Shown here: in pieces, positions 53,901 to 61,440 of the stretch
How positions within the stretch are numbered: the first letter of the stretch is position 1
How the letters are laid out: every line of letters begins with the position of its first letter
Assembly (NCBI RefSeq): GCF_009192735.1
Contig: NZ_VTFU01000007.1
Span: forward strand, 1 to 64,000
Reading direction: 5' to 3'
DNA from: Arthrobacter gandavensis
Lineage (GTDB): Bacteria > Actinomycetota > Actinomycetes > Actinomycetales > Micrococcaceae
Length of the DNA: 64,000 nucleotides
The notes under the pieces: generated by a model
Told to the model about the DNA's origin: nothing
Seen by the model: only the letters and a program-made list of their open reading frames with translations
Database searches by the model: none
Position numbers and translations under genes: made by a program

Positions 53901-54111
53901 GGTACTGGACGGGGACTTCGGGGTTGAACTTTTGCAGGGCGGCCAGCAGCCGGGGCCGGATGAGCAGTTCATCCCAGGAATCGCGCTCGCCTGTGCCGGG
54001 TGCAATGTCGTGTCCGGTTTTCGGACGCCAGCCGAGCGGTTCGGCGAGCATTTCCAATGCGTCACCTTCCCAGTCGGCTTCGGAATACCCCAGCTGCTGT
54101 GCCTGTGCCAT
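50911..54111 (-). CDS. hsdR: type I restriction endonuclease subunit R
   Basis: This 1066-aa HsdR has the N-terminal nuclease motif Asp147 - Glu161-Leu-Lys163 (RRFDLVLY... IIELKKAG), followed by a superfamily 2 helicase core: Walker A QGSGKS at 309-314, VITDRNELDG, and DEAH at 418-421 (VVVDEAHRSHYDD). Later helicase motifs are VYSGTASDTP and TGYDSPPLHTLYLDRP. The C-terminal 250 residues form the helical region that contacts the methylase. It translocates DNA using ATP and cuts unmodified DNA. It follows hsdS with no gap, the last gene of the operon. All core motifs are intact. Confidence 0.95.
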   Translation of the reverse strand: MAQAQQLGYSEADWEGDALEMLAEPLGWRPKTGHDIAPGTGERDSWDELLIRPRLLAALQKFNPEVPVQYLKQALAEIGSPKSVDAITENQRIHDYLTNGFRLTYIDADGTEVSPTLRLVSHSPDDNDWLAVNQVTIQHGDYKRRFDLVLYCNGMPVSIIELKKAGSKSADVAAAHNQLATYVREFPMAFRFCVFTLASDGLFARYGTPFTPLNHFSPWNVDDDGKPVPPGALLDGEPVTGLDTALLGLYNQERFLQLMNSYTAFDEGASGLIKRIAKPHQYFAVTKAVGSTVQAVGSNGKAGVVWHTQGSGKSMEMELYTNLVIRHPKLRNPTVVVITDRNELDGQLYETFVRSQLLPETARQIRKRSELREELSSRTTGGIYFTTLQKFGRSKAERDAGAEHPLLSDRRNIIVVVDEAHRSHYDDLDGYARHLRDALPHATLIAFTGTPISFEDRNTRDVFGDYIDIYDLNRAVDDGATVPVYFEPRLIKVGLAEGVSEESLDQAADEVTAGLDDTERARIEKSVAVVNAVYGAPERIAKLAEDLVAHWENRRDQMRKFIDAPGKAMIVGGTREICANLYSAIVQLRPDWHSDDLERGKIKVVYSGTASDTPPVSDHVRRDSQNATIKQRLKDADDELELVIVKDMMLTGYDSPPLHTLYLDRPLKGALLMQTLARVNRTYRGKEDGLLVAYAPLAENLAAALKEYSRQDGAAHQPVGKNLDEAIALTETLVEKLRELLAGHNWKATLNKGGPKAFLHAVTGAVNYLRDPLTPGNEPAPDSETLASQYRRYSGQLARAWALCSGSAHLAHLLPEIKVYEEIRVWMAKWDAEDRQSRGIPVPEDIQRLLGQLIATSTVSGEVMDIYEAAGMPKPSLEDLTPEFMAKTQQARNPQLAIEALRKLISEEALRTTRNNAIRERAFSERITELMNKYTNQQLTSAEVIAALVELAKEVSQEKNRGKQFNPELNQDELAFYDAVSQNASAVDVQGEGVLANIARDLVAVMRRDVRTDWTVRDDVRAKLRSSIKRLLVKNGYPPDKQPAAIKLVMEQMESMAPRFAEARAG

Positions 54112-55275
54112 TTAGACCATTTCCCCCATGGTGTTTTCAATATCTCGAACTCGCAGTTTCCCGGACATCAGCTGCGGCAGCAGTGCGTCGCGGGTGACGG
54201 CGAGGATATCTGATTCTTGCCCAGCCGCCTGCATCTTTTTGAAGATTTCGACTGAGAGATCATTGAAGCTTTGAAGCCGGTGATCGTCCGGCAGCCGGAT
54301 CTCTTTGTCATTGAAGTAGTTGGTTAGAGCCAGGTTTTTGATACCTGTTGTACCGTTCTCATACTGAAAGAACTCGCCTCTTTCCCAACTATTTCTAAGG
54401 TGTCCATAAACCAAGAAGGCGTTCTTCGAATCCTTCATACGCAAAGCTTTGCAAAAGTTCGAGCTACTAAGGGGCACGTCGAAGCGGGATAGCAATGAGT
54501 CTGTAATCAAGGCAGCCCTACCCGTGGACTGAGTCGGACTACCGCCAGAAGCCTCCATGACTATGTCGCCAACGTGAAGTTCCCGCCGCTTTAGGCTGGT
54601 AGGTTTCAGGAACCTGATAGGCATTTTGCCGCTGCCGGAAGTCTGCAGGGAAGGTAAATCGGCGCCCCGTATGCAGAGCACCTCCTCAGGGTGGGTTGCC
54701 GTCTTCTCGCTGGAGCCCCAATCGCCCGCGAAGATGTCTGCCACTAGAGAGTTCAAACGGCACTGAGTCCCGGACTCGGGTTGGCTAAGTGCTTGCCAAT
54801 GCGCACTAAAGAGTTCATCTAAACCGTGCACGAGCTTGGTGTTGGCAGCGATCTTGTCGTCGAGGGCCCCCAGCACCTCCGCGATCGCCATTCGTTCTTG
54901 TTTCTCTGGTGCACCAAACGGAATCGAACCGAGAACACCCTGGTTAAGGAGTGGTTGGCCAGACCCTGAACTTCTGCCATTCAAGTCGAGTGTCTGAAGT
55001 GCGTAGTACCAGTAGCGGGCGTCGGTACTACCGATAGGAGTGCAGACGATCGCGTTATCCGTAACCCACGCGTCCTCGCCAGAATAGTACAGACTTCCGC
55101 AGTATGAGCCCACGCGCCCAATTACTATGAGGGGTCCGGAAGCGTTGCTCTCCTCTGCATAACCAATCTGCCCGTTGGACCCGTAGACCGGGAACGTTCC
55201 TTGATTTGATCGCGCGGGCGAAGTTTTACCGTTCCTAAAACTGAGGTAGTCCTTCAGGCACGTCTGATCAGTCAC
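54112..55275 (-). CDS. hsdS: type I restriction-modification specificity subunit
   Basis: This 387-aa HsdS has two target-recognition halves. The first runs about residues 1-130 (FRNGKTSPARSNQGTFPVYGSNGQIGYAEES), followed by the conserved helix EKQERMAIAEVLGALDDKIAANTKLVHGLDELF. The second TRD is about 175-340, and the final helix ends with LSVEIFKKMQAAGQE. It dictates the DNA target of the complex. Base composition is clearly lower in GC than in hsdM and hsdR, as expected of fast-evolving or exchanged specificity genes. The start is GTG at 55275, overlapping the hsdM stop (GTGA). Both conserved helices are present, so the gene looks complete. Confidence 0.92.
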   Translation of the reverse strand: MTDQTCLKDYLSFRNGKTSPARSNQGTFPVYGSNGQIGYAEESNASGPLIVIGRVGSYCGSLYYSGEDAWVTDNAIVCTPIGSTDARYWYYALQTLDLNGRSSGSGQPLLNQGVLGSIPFGAPEKQERMAIAEVLGALDDKIAANTKLVHGLDELFSAHWQALSQPESGTQCRLNSLVADIFAGDWGSSEKTATHPEEVLCIRGADLPSLQTSGSGKMPIRFLKPTSLKRRELHVGDIVMEASGGSPTQSTGRAALITDSLLSRFDVPLSSSNFCKALRMKDSKNAFLVYGHLRNSWERGEFFQYENGTTGIKNLALTNYFNDKEIRLPDDHRLQSFNDLSVEIFKKMQAAGQESDILAVTRDALLPQLMSGKLRVRDIENTMGEMV

Positions 55276-56888
55276 GAGATCCGTCCCAACTGTTCGCGCA
55301 CAACCTTGGCCATCCGGTCGGACTCCTCGAACTGCTCGAACAGTTCCTTCTTCAACCGCGCAATCTTCTCTTCGATCGGCTCGCCGTCATCCTCAATCGC
55401 GGCAGCACCCACGTACCGGCCCGGCGTCAGGGCGTAGTCGGCAGCCTTGATCTCCTCCAAAGTGGCTGAATAGCAGAAGCCGGGCTCATCGTCGTACTCG
55501 AGACCGCCCTCAACAGCGGACGACTTGCCGCGCCAGGCGCGGAAAGTGTTGGCGATCTTGTTGATGTCGTCGTCGGACAGGGCGCGCTCGGCACGGTCCA
55601 CCATGTAGCCCAGGTTGCGGGCGTCAATGAACAGCACCTGGCCGGAGCGGTCGATGGAACCGTTAGGGCCTGCAGTCTTGTCCTTGGCGAAGAACCACGT
55701 GCAGACCGGAATGCCGGTGCTGCGGAACAGCTGGGTGGGCAGGGCGATCATGCAGGAGACCAAGTCCGCCTCCACCAGCTGGGCACGGATCTGGCCCTCG
55801 CCGCCGGAGTTGGAGGACATGGAACCATTAGCCATGACCACACCGGCCTTGCCGCCCGGAGCGAGCTTGGAAATGATGTGCTGGATCCAGGCGTAGTTGG
55901 CATTGTTGGCCGGCGGGACACCGTACTTCCAGCGCGGATCAGACTCGGAGCGCGCCCAGTCTTTGATGTTGAACGGCGGGTTGGCCAGCACATAGTCGGC
56001 TTCCATCTCCGGGTGCTGGTCCCGCGCAAAAGTGTCGCCCCAGCGGGAGGCAAGGTTGCCGTTGAGCCCGTGGATGGCCAGGTTCATCTTGGCCATCCGC
56101 CAGGTGCGCTCGTTCAATTCCTGCCCGTACACCGAGATGTCTGAGCCCTCCTTGTTGTGGGCTTCGAGGAACTTCTCGGTCTGCACAAACATGCCGCCGG
56201 AGCCGCAGCACGGGTCGTAAACGCGGCCGTGGTCCGGTTCGAGGACCTCCACCAGCACGCGGACAACGCCGGCGGGAGTGTAGAACTCCCCGCCCCGCTT
56301 GCCTTCGGCGCGGGCGAATTTCTCCAGGAAGTATTCATAGACTTCGCCGAGCAGGTCGCGGGCCTTCTTGGCGCCGTCGCCGGTGAAGCGGGCGGAGTTC
56401 AGCAGATCCAGCAATTCCCCGAGGCGGCGCTGGTCCACGTTGTCCCGGTTGTAAATCGTGGGCAGCGTGGCGGCCAGGGTGTGGTTGGCACCCATGATGA
56501 GCGTCATTGCGTCATCGATCAGTTCGCCGATGGACTTCGCCGGGGCATCTGCGGAGGCCTGCGTTCCCTTGGCATTTTCGGCCAGGTACTGCCAGCGGGC
56601 GCGGGCCGGAACCCAGAAGACGCCGCGGCCGGTGTACTCGTCCACGTCGTCGATGAACTGGGCAATCTGGTCCTCGTTCATGCCGTCCGCTTCCAGCTCG
56701 GCATGAATCTGGGCCCGGCGCTCGTCGAACGCGTCGGAGACGTACTTCAGGAACACCAGTCCCAGGATCACGTCCTTGTACTGGGACGCGTCCATGGATC
56801 CGCGCAGTTTGTCAGCGGCCTTCCAGAGCGTGTCCTTGAGTTCCTTCATGGTTGACGGCGCGGCCGCCACCTTTGTCTTCGGGGGCAC
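55272..56888 (-). CDS. hsdM: type I DNA N6-adenine methyltransferase subunit M
   Basis: This 538-aa HsdM has an N-terminal helical domain (about residues 14-160, LKDTLWKAADKLRGSMDASQYKDVILGLVFLKYVSD). The catalytic domain has SAM motif VYDPCCGSGGMF (223-234) and catalytic NPPF (303-306 in YVLANPPFNIKDW). Both motifs are intact. It methylates adenine at the sequence selected by HsdS. The GTG start at 56888 shares one base with the stop of the preceding gene, so translation is probably coupled. It is the true active methylase of this cluster, in contrast to the methylase-like protein encoded upstream. Confidence 0.95.
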   Translation of the reverse strand: MPPKTKVAAAPSTMKELKDTLWKAADKLRGSMDASQYKDVILGLVFLKYVSDAFDERRAQIHAELEADGMNEDQIAQFIDDVDEYTGRGVFWVPARARWQYLAENAKGTQASADAPAKSIGELIDDAMTLIMGANHTLAATLPTIYNRDNVDQRRLGELLDLLNSARFTGDGAKKARDLLGEVYEYFLEKFARAEGKRGGEFYTPAGVVRVLVEVLEPDHGRVYDPCCGSGGMFVQTEKFLEAHNKEGSDISVYGQELNERTWRMAKMNLAIHGLNGNLASRWGDTFARDQHPEMEADYVLANPPFNIKDWARSESDPRWKYGVPPANNANYAWIQHIISKLAPGGKAGVVMANGSMSSNSGGEGQIRAQLVEADLVSCMIALPTQLFRSTGIPVCTWFFAKDKTAGPNGSIDRSGQVLFIDARNLGYMVDRAERALSDDDINKIANTFRAWRGKSSAVEGGLEYDDEPGFCYSATLEEIKAADYALTPGRYVGAAAIEDDGEPIEEKIARLKKELFEQFEESDRMAKVVREQLGRIS

Positions 56889-58960
56889 TAGCTGTTTCCT
56901 TCCATTGCGGCGTAAGTGTTTGTCACGGTGAGGGTTCCTCCGGCTACGCCGTCCAAGACCAGCGTAGTGAGTTCCTCGAGCTGTTGGAGCCGTTTGCGGG
57001 CGGCGTCACGCTGTTGCGCCAGCTCGGTCAGGACCGCGGTGAGCATCTCCTGCCCCTGGTCCATCCGGCGCACGGGCCACCGCTTCCAGCTGCCGTCCCC
57101 GGAGGGCACGGCATTGATATCCGCTGCCAGGACGTGCGGATGCAGCCCGCCGTCGTTGGTCCGGTCAATGCGTAGGACGCGCGCCGGGTAGAGCACGACG
57201 GCGGATCCCTCCGTATCGACGACGGCGGCAGGCCGGGGGCTGGTACAGAACACCACGTCCCCGGGTTCGGTGACGCGTGCAGCCGGATAGGCATCCGCCA
57301 GCACGAGGAGGTCGATGCTCCGGGATCCCATGGTCAGGGTGCCGAAGACTTCCTCCGGACCGATCACCCTGACGCCCCGGTCCCGGGCCAAATGCTCCGG
57401 ATCCAGCCGGTGTCCCTGCCGGTACATCAGCCGTTTGGAAGCCAGCAGGTCCTGGATCGGTGATGACTTTCCCGCCGTGGCTCCCGTCAGGGGAGCGACA
57501 GCCCGGTGGTCCGACACAGACTCGACCGAATAGCGGTCGAGGAGGTCGGGCGCGGTCGGAGTGTTCAGTTGGGCTAGCAGGTCATCTGCCCGCAGCGCTG
57601 CTTCGGGGCCAGCAAGTTTTTTGCGGCCACTTGAGGCCATTGCTGCCCCGACGAGCGAACCCCGCGAGGCGAGCAGAACACGGGTAAGGGACAGATGTGC
57701 AAAGCGGAACGAGTGAGCCCGGATCTGCGCCAGCGTTCCCATCGCGGCCGAAATATCGCCCACCAGATCCTGCACTACATCCTGTGAAAGATGGGCGCTG
57801 CCCAGATCAGCGACCATAGTCCACTTCGCCGTGTCTTCAACGGAGCGGTGGGCAGGACCCAGTACCCACAGTGCCAGCGCCTGCCGGGATTTGCTGAGGA
57901 GCAATCCCTGGGGCAGTTTCACCACGGCGCGGAGCCTTCCGGAGCGCAGGAGATCGGAGCGGACGTTTTCGGCCTCGCCCCGCAGCGGCTCAGTCAGGGC
58001 GACGGCCGGCGCGATGATGACGGCACGTTGATCTTCACCCATCTGCAGTTGAATGTGCTCCACCGCTGACAGCATCTGCAGCGCGTCCATCACCGGAGTG
58101 CCGGGAGCCGGGTACTGGGCCACGAGGACGGCTGGGCAGGAGAGCGAAAACTCGCCGTTCGCGTCGACATCCAGCTGTCCTCGGCCGACTCCGTGTACAC
58201 AGAGCCGACGGCGTGCCAGCCGGGCGTCGCCGTCGTCGTTCGATCCGGTCATGAGGACAACATCCTCAGCATCGCCCATCCGTCGAGCCACCGCCATCAG
58301 GAGATCGCTGCCGCCGTTGGTAGGGTCGGCGAAGACCGGTGTTTCCGGCAGGCCGGCGGCCAGTTCAGCGGCGATGGCTGCGACCATCTCCGTTGCTTGA
58401 TCGGCCAGCGCGATACCGGCGTGCTGCCGCAGCCCGGCCCGGAACCGGTCGGTCATGAGCTTCTCGAACGCCGCCGCCGGGTGATAGGCGCCGTCCACCA
58501 GCAGATCAGCGTAGCGGGCCAGTGCCCCGAGATCAGGCTTGACGTGTTCGAGTTCGCTGTAGAGGAGTACGTTATCCGGATCCTGATCGTCCGCTGCGTC
58601 CAGCAGATCTGCACTGTCCAAGCCGGTGAGCTGAGTGCCGGAGAGGACCCGGAGGGCGAGTAGCGCGGTGAGTGCATTGAACAGGTCCTCGCCCTGGGCC
58701 GCTACGCCTGTCACTGCGGTGAAGGAGGCGACGTCGTCGAGCGCCTGGCGGTTATTTCCATGACCGGTGTCAACAAGCCACCGGGCCACCTCAAAGGCAT
58801 CGAAGAGGTCCTGTCCCCGAGCGTTTTGCTGGGGCTGGGGAAACGGGTGCGGGGATTCCTTGGTGCGGGATCTCCACATGCTCACGACTGGGCGTCTAAC
58901 CCTGGCGAGAAGCGCTATATCCGGCAAAGAGATCAGCAATTGGTCGTCTGGACGAATCAT
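56888..58960 (-). CDS. methyltransferase-like protein without SAM or catalytic motifs, with HTH-like and specificity-like ends
   Basis: This 690-aa protein is the first gene of the type I RM operon. Residues 11-35 (SLPDIALLARVRRPVVSMWRSR) resemble a helix-turn-helix, with a DLFDAFEVARWLVDTG segment after it. Residues 85-370 follow the plan of an N6-adenine methylase, but the SAM motif is replaced by VFADPTNGGSDL (209-220), against DPxCGSGG in HsdM. The NPPF position reads VLVAQYPAPG (278-287), so the expected catalytic motif is absent. Residues 500-620 resemble a specificity domain, and a coiled coil (636-672) resembles the HsdS spacer helix. An AAAGGAG site precedes the ATG. I infer an accessory or regulatory DNA-binding subunit. 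Its actual role is unknown. Confidence 0.78.
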   Translation of the reverse strand: MIRPDDQLLISLPDIALLARVRRPVVSMWRSRTKESPHPFPQPQQNARGQDLFDAFEVARWLVDTGHGNNRQALDDVASFTAVTGVAAQGEDLFNALTALLALRVLSGTQLTGLDSADLLDAADDQDPDNVLLYSELEHVKPDLGALARYADLLVDGAYHPAAAFEKLMTDRFRAGLRQHAGIALADQATEMVAAIAAELAAGLPETPVFADPTNGGSDLLMAVARRMGDAEDVVLMTGSNDDGDARLARRRLCVHGVGRGQLDVDANGEFSLSCPAVLVAQYPAPGTPVMDALQMLSAVEHIQLQMGEDQRAVIIAPAVALTEPLRGEAENVRSDLLRSGRLRAVVKLPQGLLLSKSRQALALWVLGPAHRSVEDTAKWTMVADLGSAHLSQDVVQDLVGDISAAMGTLAQIRAHSFRFAHLSLTRVLLASRGSLVGAAMASSGRKKLAGPEAALRADDLLAQLNTPTAPDLLDRYSVESVSDHRAVAPLTGATAGKSSPIQDLLASKRLMYRQGHRLDPEHLARDRGVRVIGPEEVFGTLTMGSRSIDLLVLADAYPAARVTEPGDVVFCTSPRPAAVVDTEGSAVVLYPARVLRIDRTNDGGLHPHVLAADINAVPSGDGSWKRWPVRRMDQGQEMLTAVLTELAQQRDAARKRLQQLEELTTLVLDGVAGGTLTVTNTYAAMEGNS

Positions 58961-59220
58961 CGCTGCTCCTTTCCCGGAAATACATATGTGCTCTCGATCT
59001 CATCAGCGTAGTTCATACGGTGATTTTTGGGCGGCTGACCCTGATAAGGGGGGTTATCACGATTCCTTGCCGCAATCTCAACCAAGCCAGCCTAGGTTCA
59101 TAGGGCAGGACAAACGCCAGGCGTTGGTTCTGCTGGAGCGGAAGCCGTTGCACGTTAGTGGGGGGAACGGCTTCCGCTTCGCATCCAACGCTTATTTGTT
59201 GTCCATCAGGAGAAGAAGTC
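58961..59220. other. divergent control region of the RM operon and the envelope-protein operon
   Basis: The 260-bp gap serves leftward transcription of the RM operon and rightward transcription of the operon at 59221. It holds a TAGGTT box (59093-59098), a 13-nt palindrome (59113-59125) and a 12-bp inverted repeat (59138-59177), all on the side of the rightward operon. Confidence 0.55.
59113..59177 (+). promoter_or_regulatory. palindrome and long inverted repeat in an operon leader
   Basis: The sequence AACGCC-A-GGCGTT (59113-59125) is a perfect 6+6 palindrome lying just downstream of the TAGGTT box. GCGGAAGCCGTT (59138-59149) and AACGGCTTCCGC (59166-59177) form a perfect 12-bp inverted repeat with a 16-nt loop, 43 bp before the ATG at 59221. 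The first may be an operator. The second could form an mRNA hairpin in the 5' leader. Confidence 0.6.
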
Positions 59221-59865
59221 ATGTCCCAGCATCGAGAAGCCGGCGAAATACCGCTGAATACAGCCAAGCCCCAGGGCGGCCAGTCATCGCCCGCGTCAGG
59301 GTCACCGGGTATCTGGCCTCCGGTGACACCTGAAGCCAAAACAGCGGGATCGATGAGCACAACACCGTCCGAAGGCCGCCGGCAGAATGTTCCGCCGGCA
59401 CCTCCTGCTCCACCCGTTGGCCAGGATGTGGCTGCCTCCAACAGCGGACCGGAGACAACTCCGACGCGCTCCAGCCGCAGGCACCTGGTATTCGGGGCCG
59501 CAGGTCTCGGCATCGGTGTGCTTGTGGGAATTGGACTGGGACAAATCAACCTTCCCTTCACGTCCAATGCCATTGAAGCCGCAGCTGAGGCGTGCAGTGT
59601 TCTGGAGACCTTCGGCATTGACCTCGGCGACAACGGGCAATCGATCTCCATGAGCAGCGAAGGTGAGGACTCGGCCGGCGCTGAATACGCAGATATCTCC
59701 TGCGTGCTTGCTGAGCTGGAGGTTCCCGACAGCGTGGAAACCCGGATCGGGACAACCCGGGCCCTGGACGGACGGCAGAGTGCGGACTGGGACAAGTTCA
59801 CTGCTTCCTGGGGCTACCACCCCGACAGCGGTCTCAACATAGTCATTGAAATTGCGGACAACTAG
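59221..59865 (+). CDS. membrane-anchored hypothetical protein
   Basis: This 214-aa protein has a cytoplasmic N-terminus of about 85 residues rich in Pro/Ser/Gly (IPLNTAKPQGGQ), a basic cluster (SSRRH), then one membrane helix (LVFGAAGLGIGVLVGIGLG). A C-terminal outer domain of about 100 residues has few cysteines (two, in ACSVLE and ISCVLAE). I do not recognise the outer domain. An AGGAGAAGAAG site precedes the ATG at 59221. It is the first of three similarly arranged genes, with a 10-bp gap to the next. It may function at the cell surface. Confidence 0.6.
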   Translation: MSQHREAGEIPLNTAKPQGGQSSPASGSPGIWPPVTPEAKTAGSMSTTPSEGRRQNVPPAPPAPPVGQDVAASNSGPETTPTRSSRRHLVFGAAGLGIGVLVGIGLGQINLPFTSNAIEAAAEACSVLETFGIDLGDNGQSISMSSEGEDSAGAEYADISCVLAELEVPDSVETRIGTTRALDGRQSADWDKFTASWGYHPDSGLNIVIEIADN

Positions 59866-59875
59866 GAGCAGCGCC

Positions 59876-60589
59876 ATGACCGATAAGCCAGAGGTGGGTC
59901 GAGACACGGACGCGATTGGTGTCGTCGAAGGACCATATTCAGCAGCACCGCCCGCGCCGCCGGAGAATGCGGAGCCGGCAGGGGCGGAGTCCGCCCTTAG
60001 CGGCCGATCCACAAAGAAGCGCAAAGGCAAGGCCTGGGCGTTGGCCTTGACCGGCGTCGTGCTCCTTTCCGGGGGTGCCGTGGCCGGAGCTGCCCTGGTG
60101 GACCCAACCGGCAGCGAAGAGTACGCAGCAGTTGAAGCCTCAAAGACGGCAGCCGAATCGGAACTGACAGAGCTCACGTCGGACTACGAAGCGCTTCAAA
60201 AAGACTATGACGTTATGGCGGGCGGCATCCGTAAACGGGAAACCGACGTCGAGAAGCGGGAAGCTGCCGCCGCCACCGCGGAGGAGAAGGTCAAAGCAGC
60301 GGAACAAGCAGTCAAAGTCCGAGAAGAAGCGGTAACCGGAGCTGAAAAGACCAAGGCTGCCAACACCGTGGGCGACGGGACCTGGGTGGTGGGACCTGAT
60401 ATTGCGCCCGGCACATACCGCACGTCACAGCCCGTCGGGTCCAACTGTTACTGGGGGATTTACCGCAGCGGCTCCAACGGTGCGGACATCCTCGAAAACG
60501 ACATTCCCGGCGGCGGCCACCCCGTAGTCACGTTGGCCGATGGCCAGGACTTCAAATCAGCCCGCTGCGGTACATGGGAGAAGCAGTAA
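59876..60589 (+). CDS. membrane-anchored coiled-coil protein with a C-terminal extracytoplasmic domain
   Basis: This 237-aa protein has a cytoplasmic N-terminus of about 55 residues, a basic patch (STKKRKGK), and one membrane helix (AWALALTGVVLLSGGAVAGAAL). A long Ala/Glu/Lys coiled coil (about residues 85-165, KTAAESELTELTSDYEALQKDY then EKREAAAATAEEKVKAAEQAV) follows. The C-terminal domain (about 165-237) carries a GDGTWVVGPDIAPGTYRTSQPVGSNCYWGIYRSG pattern seen in many actinobacterial surface proteins. Two cysteines (in SNCYW and ARCGT) may form a disulfide. It lies 10 bp after the first gene. The role is not known. Confidence 0.65.
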   Translation: MTDKPEVGRDTDAIGVVEGPYSAAPPAPPENAEPAGAESALSGRSTKKRKGKAWALALTGVVLLSGGAVAGAALVDPTGSEEYAAVEASKTAAESELTELTSDYEALQKDYDVMAGGIRKRETDVEKREAAAATAEEKVKAAEQAVKVREEAVTGAEKTKAANTVGDGTWVVGPDIAPGTYRTSQPVGSNCYWGIYRSGSNGADILENDIPGGGHPVVTLADGQDFKSARCGTWEKQ

Positions 60590-60640
60590 GCGTCTGCCCC
60601 AGATCCTTCGAATAATTCATCTCTTCTGAAAGGAAATCCA

Positions 60641-61255
60641 ATGAGCAAGAAATTGTCCAACCCCGAAAATGAGGCCCGTATGCCCCGCACCCCCATCTTC
60701 AAGAAGAAGCGGTTTGTCGTTCCGGCCGCTGTGCTGGTCCTCGGAATCACTCTTGGGTCCTGTGGGTCAGACAGCTCGACGGGGGATGCCAACCAGGATG
60801 TCGTGACTACCCCCAGCGCCGGAGCAAGTGAGGCACCGGTTGCCGAAGCAACATCGGCGCCTGCGGGCCCGGCCGTCGGCGTTCCATTCACCGCCGACAT
60901 GGGTGGTGGAAATACCGCTAGGATCACGGTTGTTTCTGCGGAGTTCACGGACACCGTCAGCGCTGAGTCCTTCGCTCCCGCTGCACAGAATGGCGGGTTC
61001 CTGCTGCTGGATGTTCTGTGGGAAACCGAAAAAGGTGTTACCTCCGCTAATCCGTTGTACTTCAACGCTAAGGACGCCGATGGCAGGGCCGGCGAAATGT
61101 ACCTGTTTGCCGACGGTCAGCTGGGTTCCGGCGAGGTCCTGCCGGGCGACAAGTCCCGCGGCTACGTCGCCTTCGATATGGCCCCTGGGGTTGCCACAGT
61201 GACGGTGACCAACCCACTGCTGCAGGAAGCAGCGCGGATTCAGGTTGGCCAGTAG
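60641..61255 (+). CDS. DUF4352-like lipoprotein
   Basis: This 204-aa protein has a basic N-terminus and a hydrophobic stretch ending in the lipobox-like LGSC near residue 41, so it is probably a lipoprotein, although the leader of about 40 residues is long. A Ser/Ala/Pro-rich linker follows, then an immunoglobulin-like domain (about residues 85-204; GNTARITVVSAEFTD, FLLLDVLWETEKGV, YVAFDMAPGVATVTVTNP) matching the DUF4352 group. Such domains occur outside the membrane. GAAAGGAAA lies upstream of the ATG. It is 51 bp after the coiled-coil gene and ends in a strong hairpin. Confidence 0.72.
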   Translation: MSKKLSNPENEARMPRTPIFKKKRFVVPAAVLVLGITLGSCGSDSSTGDANQDVVTTPSAGASEAPVAEATSAPAGPAVGVPFTADMGGGNTARITVVSAEFTDTVSAESFAPAAQNGGFLLLDVLWETEKGVTSANPLYFNAKDADGRAGEMYLFADGQLGSGEVLPGDKSRGYVAFDMAPGVATVTVTNPLLQEAARIQVGQ

Positions 61256-61271
61256 AACTGCACTGGCCAGA

Positions 61272-61316
61272 AGCCGGCAACGCCCGAATGCCCCAGGCGG
61301 ACTGGCGTTGCCGGCT
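61272..61316 (+). terminator. hairpin after the three-gene envelope operon
   Basis: Perfect 13-bp arms (AGCCGGCAACGCC at 61272-61284 and its complement at 61304-61316) with a 19-nt loop lie 16 bp after the DUF4352 gene. A T-run is not obvious, so it is probably a terminator but not certainly an intrinsic one. Confidence 0.65.
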
Positions 61317-61427
61317 ATTGGCAGCGAGCTCCTCGAGTGCGCACGGCAGCCATTACGCGAGTAATTACTAAGAGAAGTCCGGTAGGCACTTTTGCCCATG
61401 ACCGGCCATCTGGTGGGCTGAATCACA

Positions 61428-61433
61428 TAAAAT
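61428..61433 (+). promoter_or_regulatory. -10 box of a probably leaderless transcript
   Basis: TAAAAT lies 7 nt before the ATG at 61441, with no ribosome site between them. Confidence 0.5.
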
Positions 61434-61440
61434 AGAACAC

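Noticed and set aside
54112-55275. hsdS inactivated or truncated
   Set aside because: Both target domains and the conserved helices are present in one open frame, with a normal start and stop.
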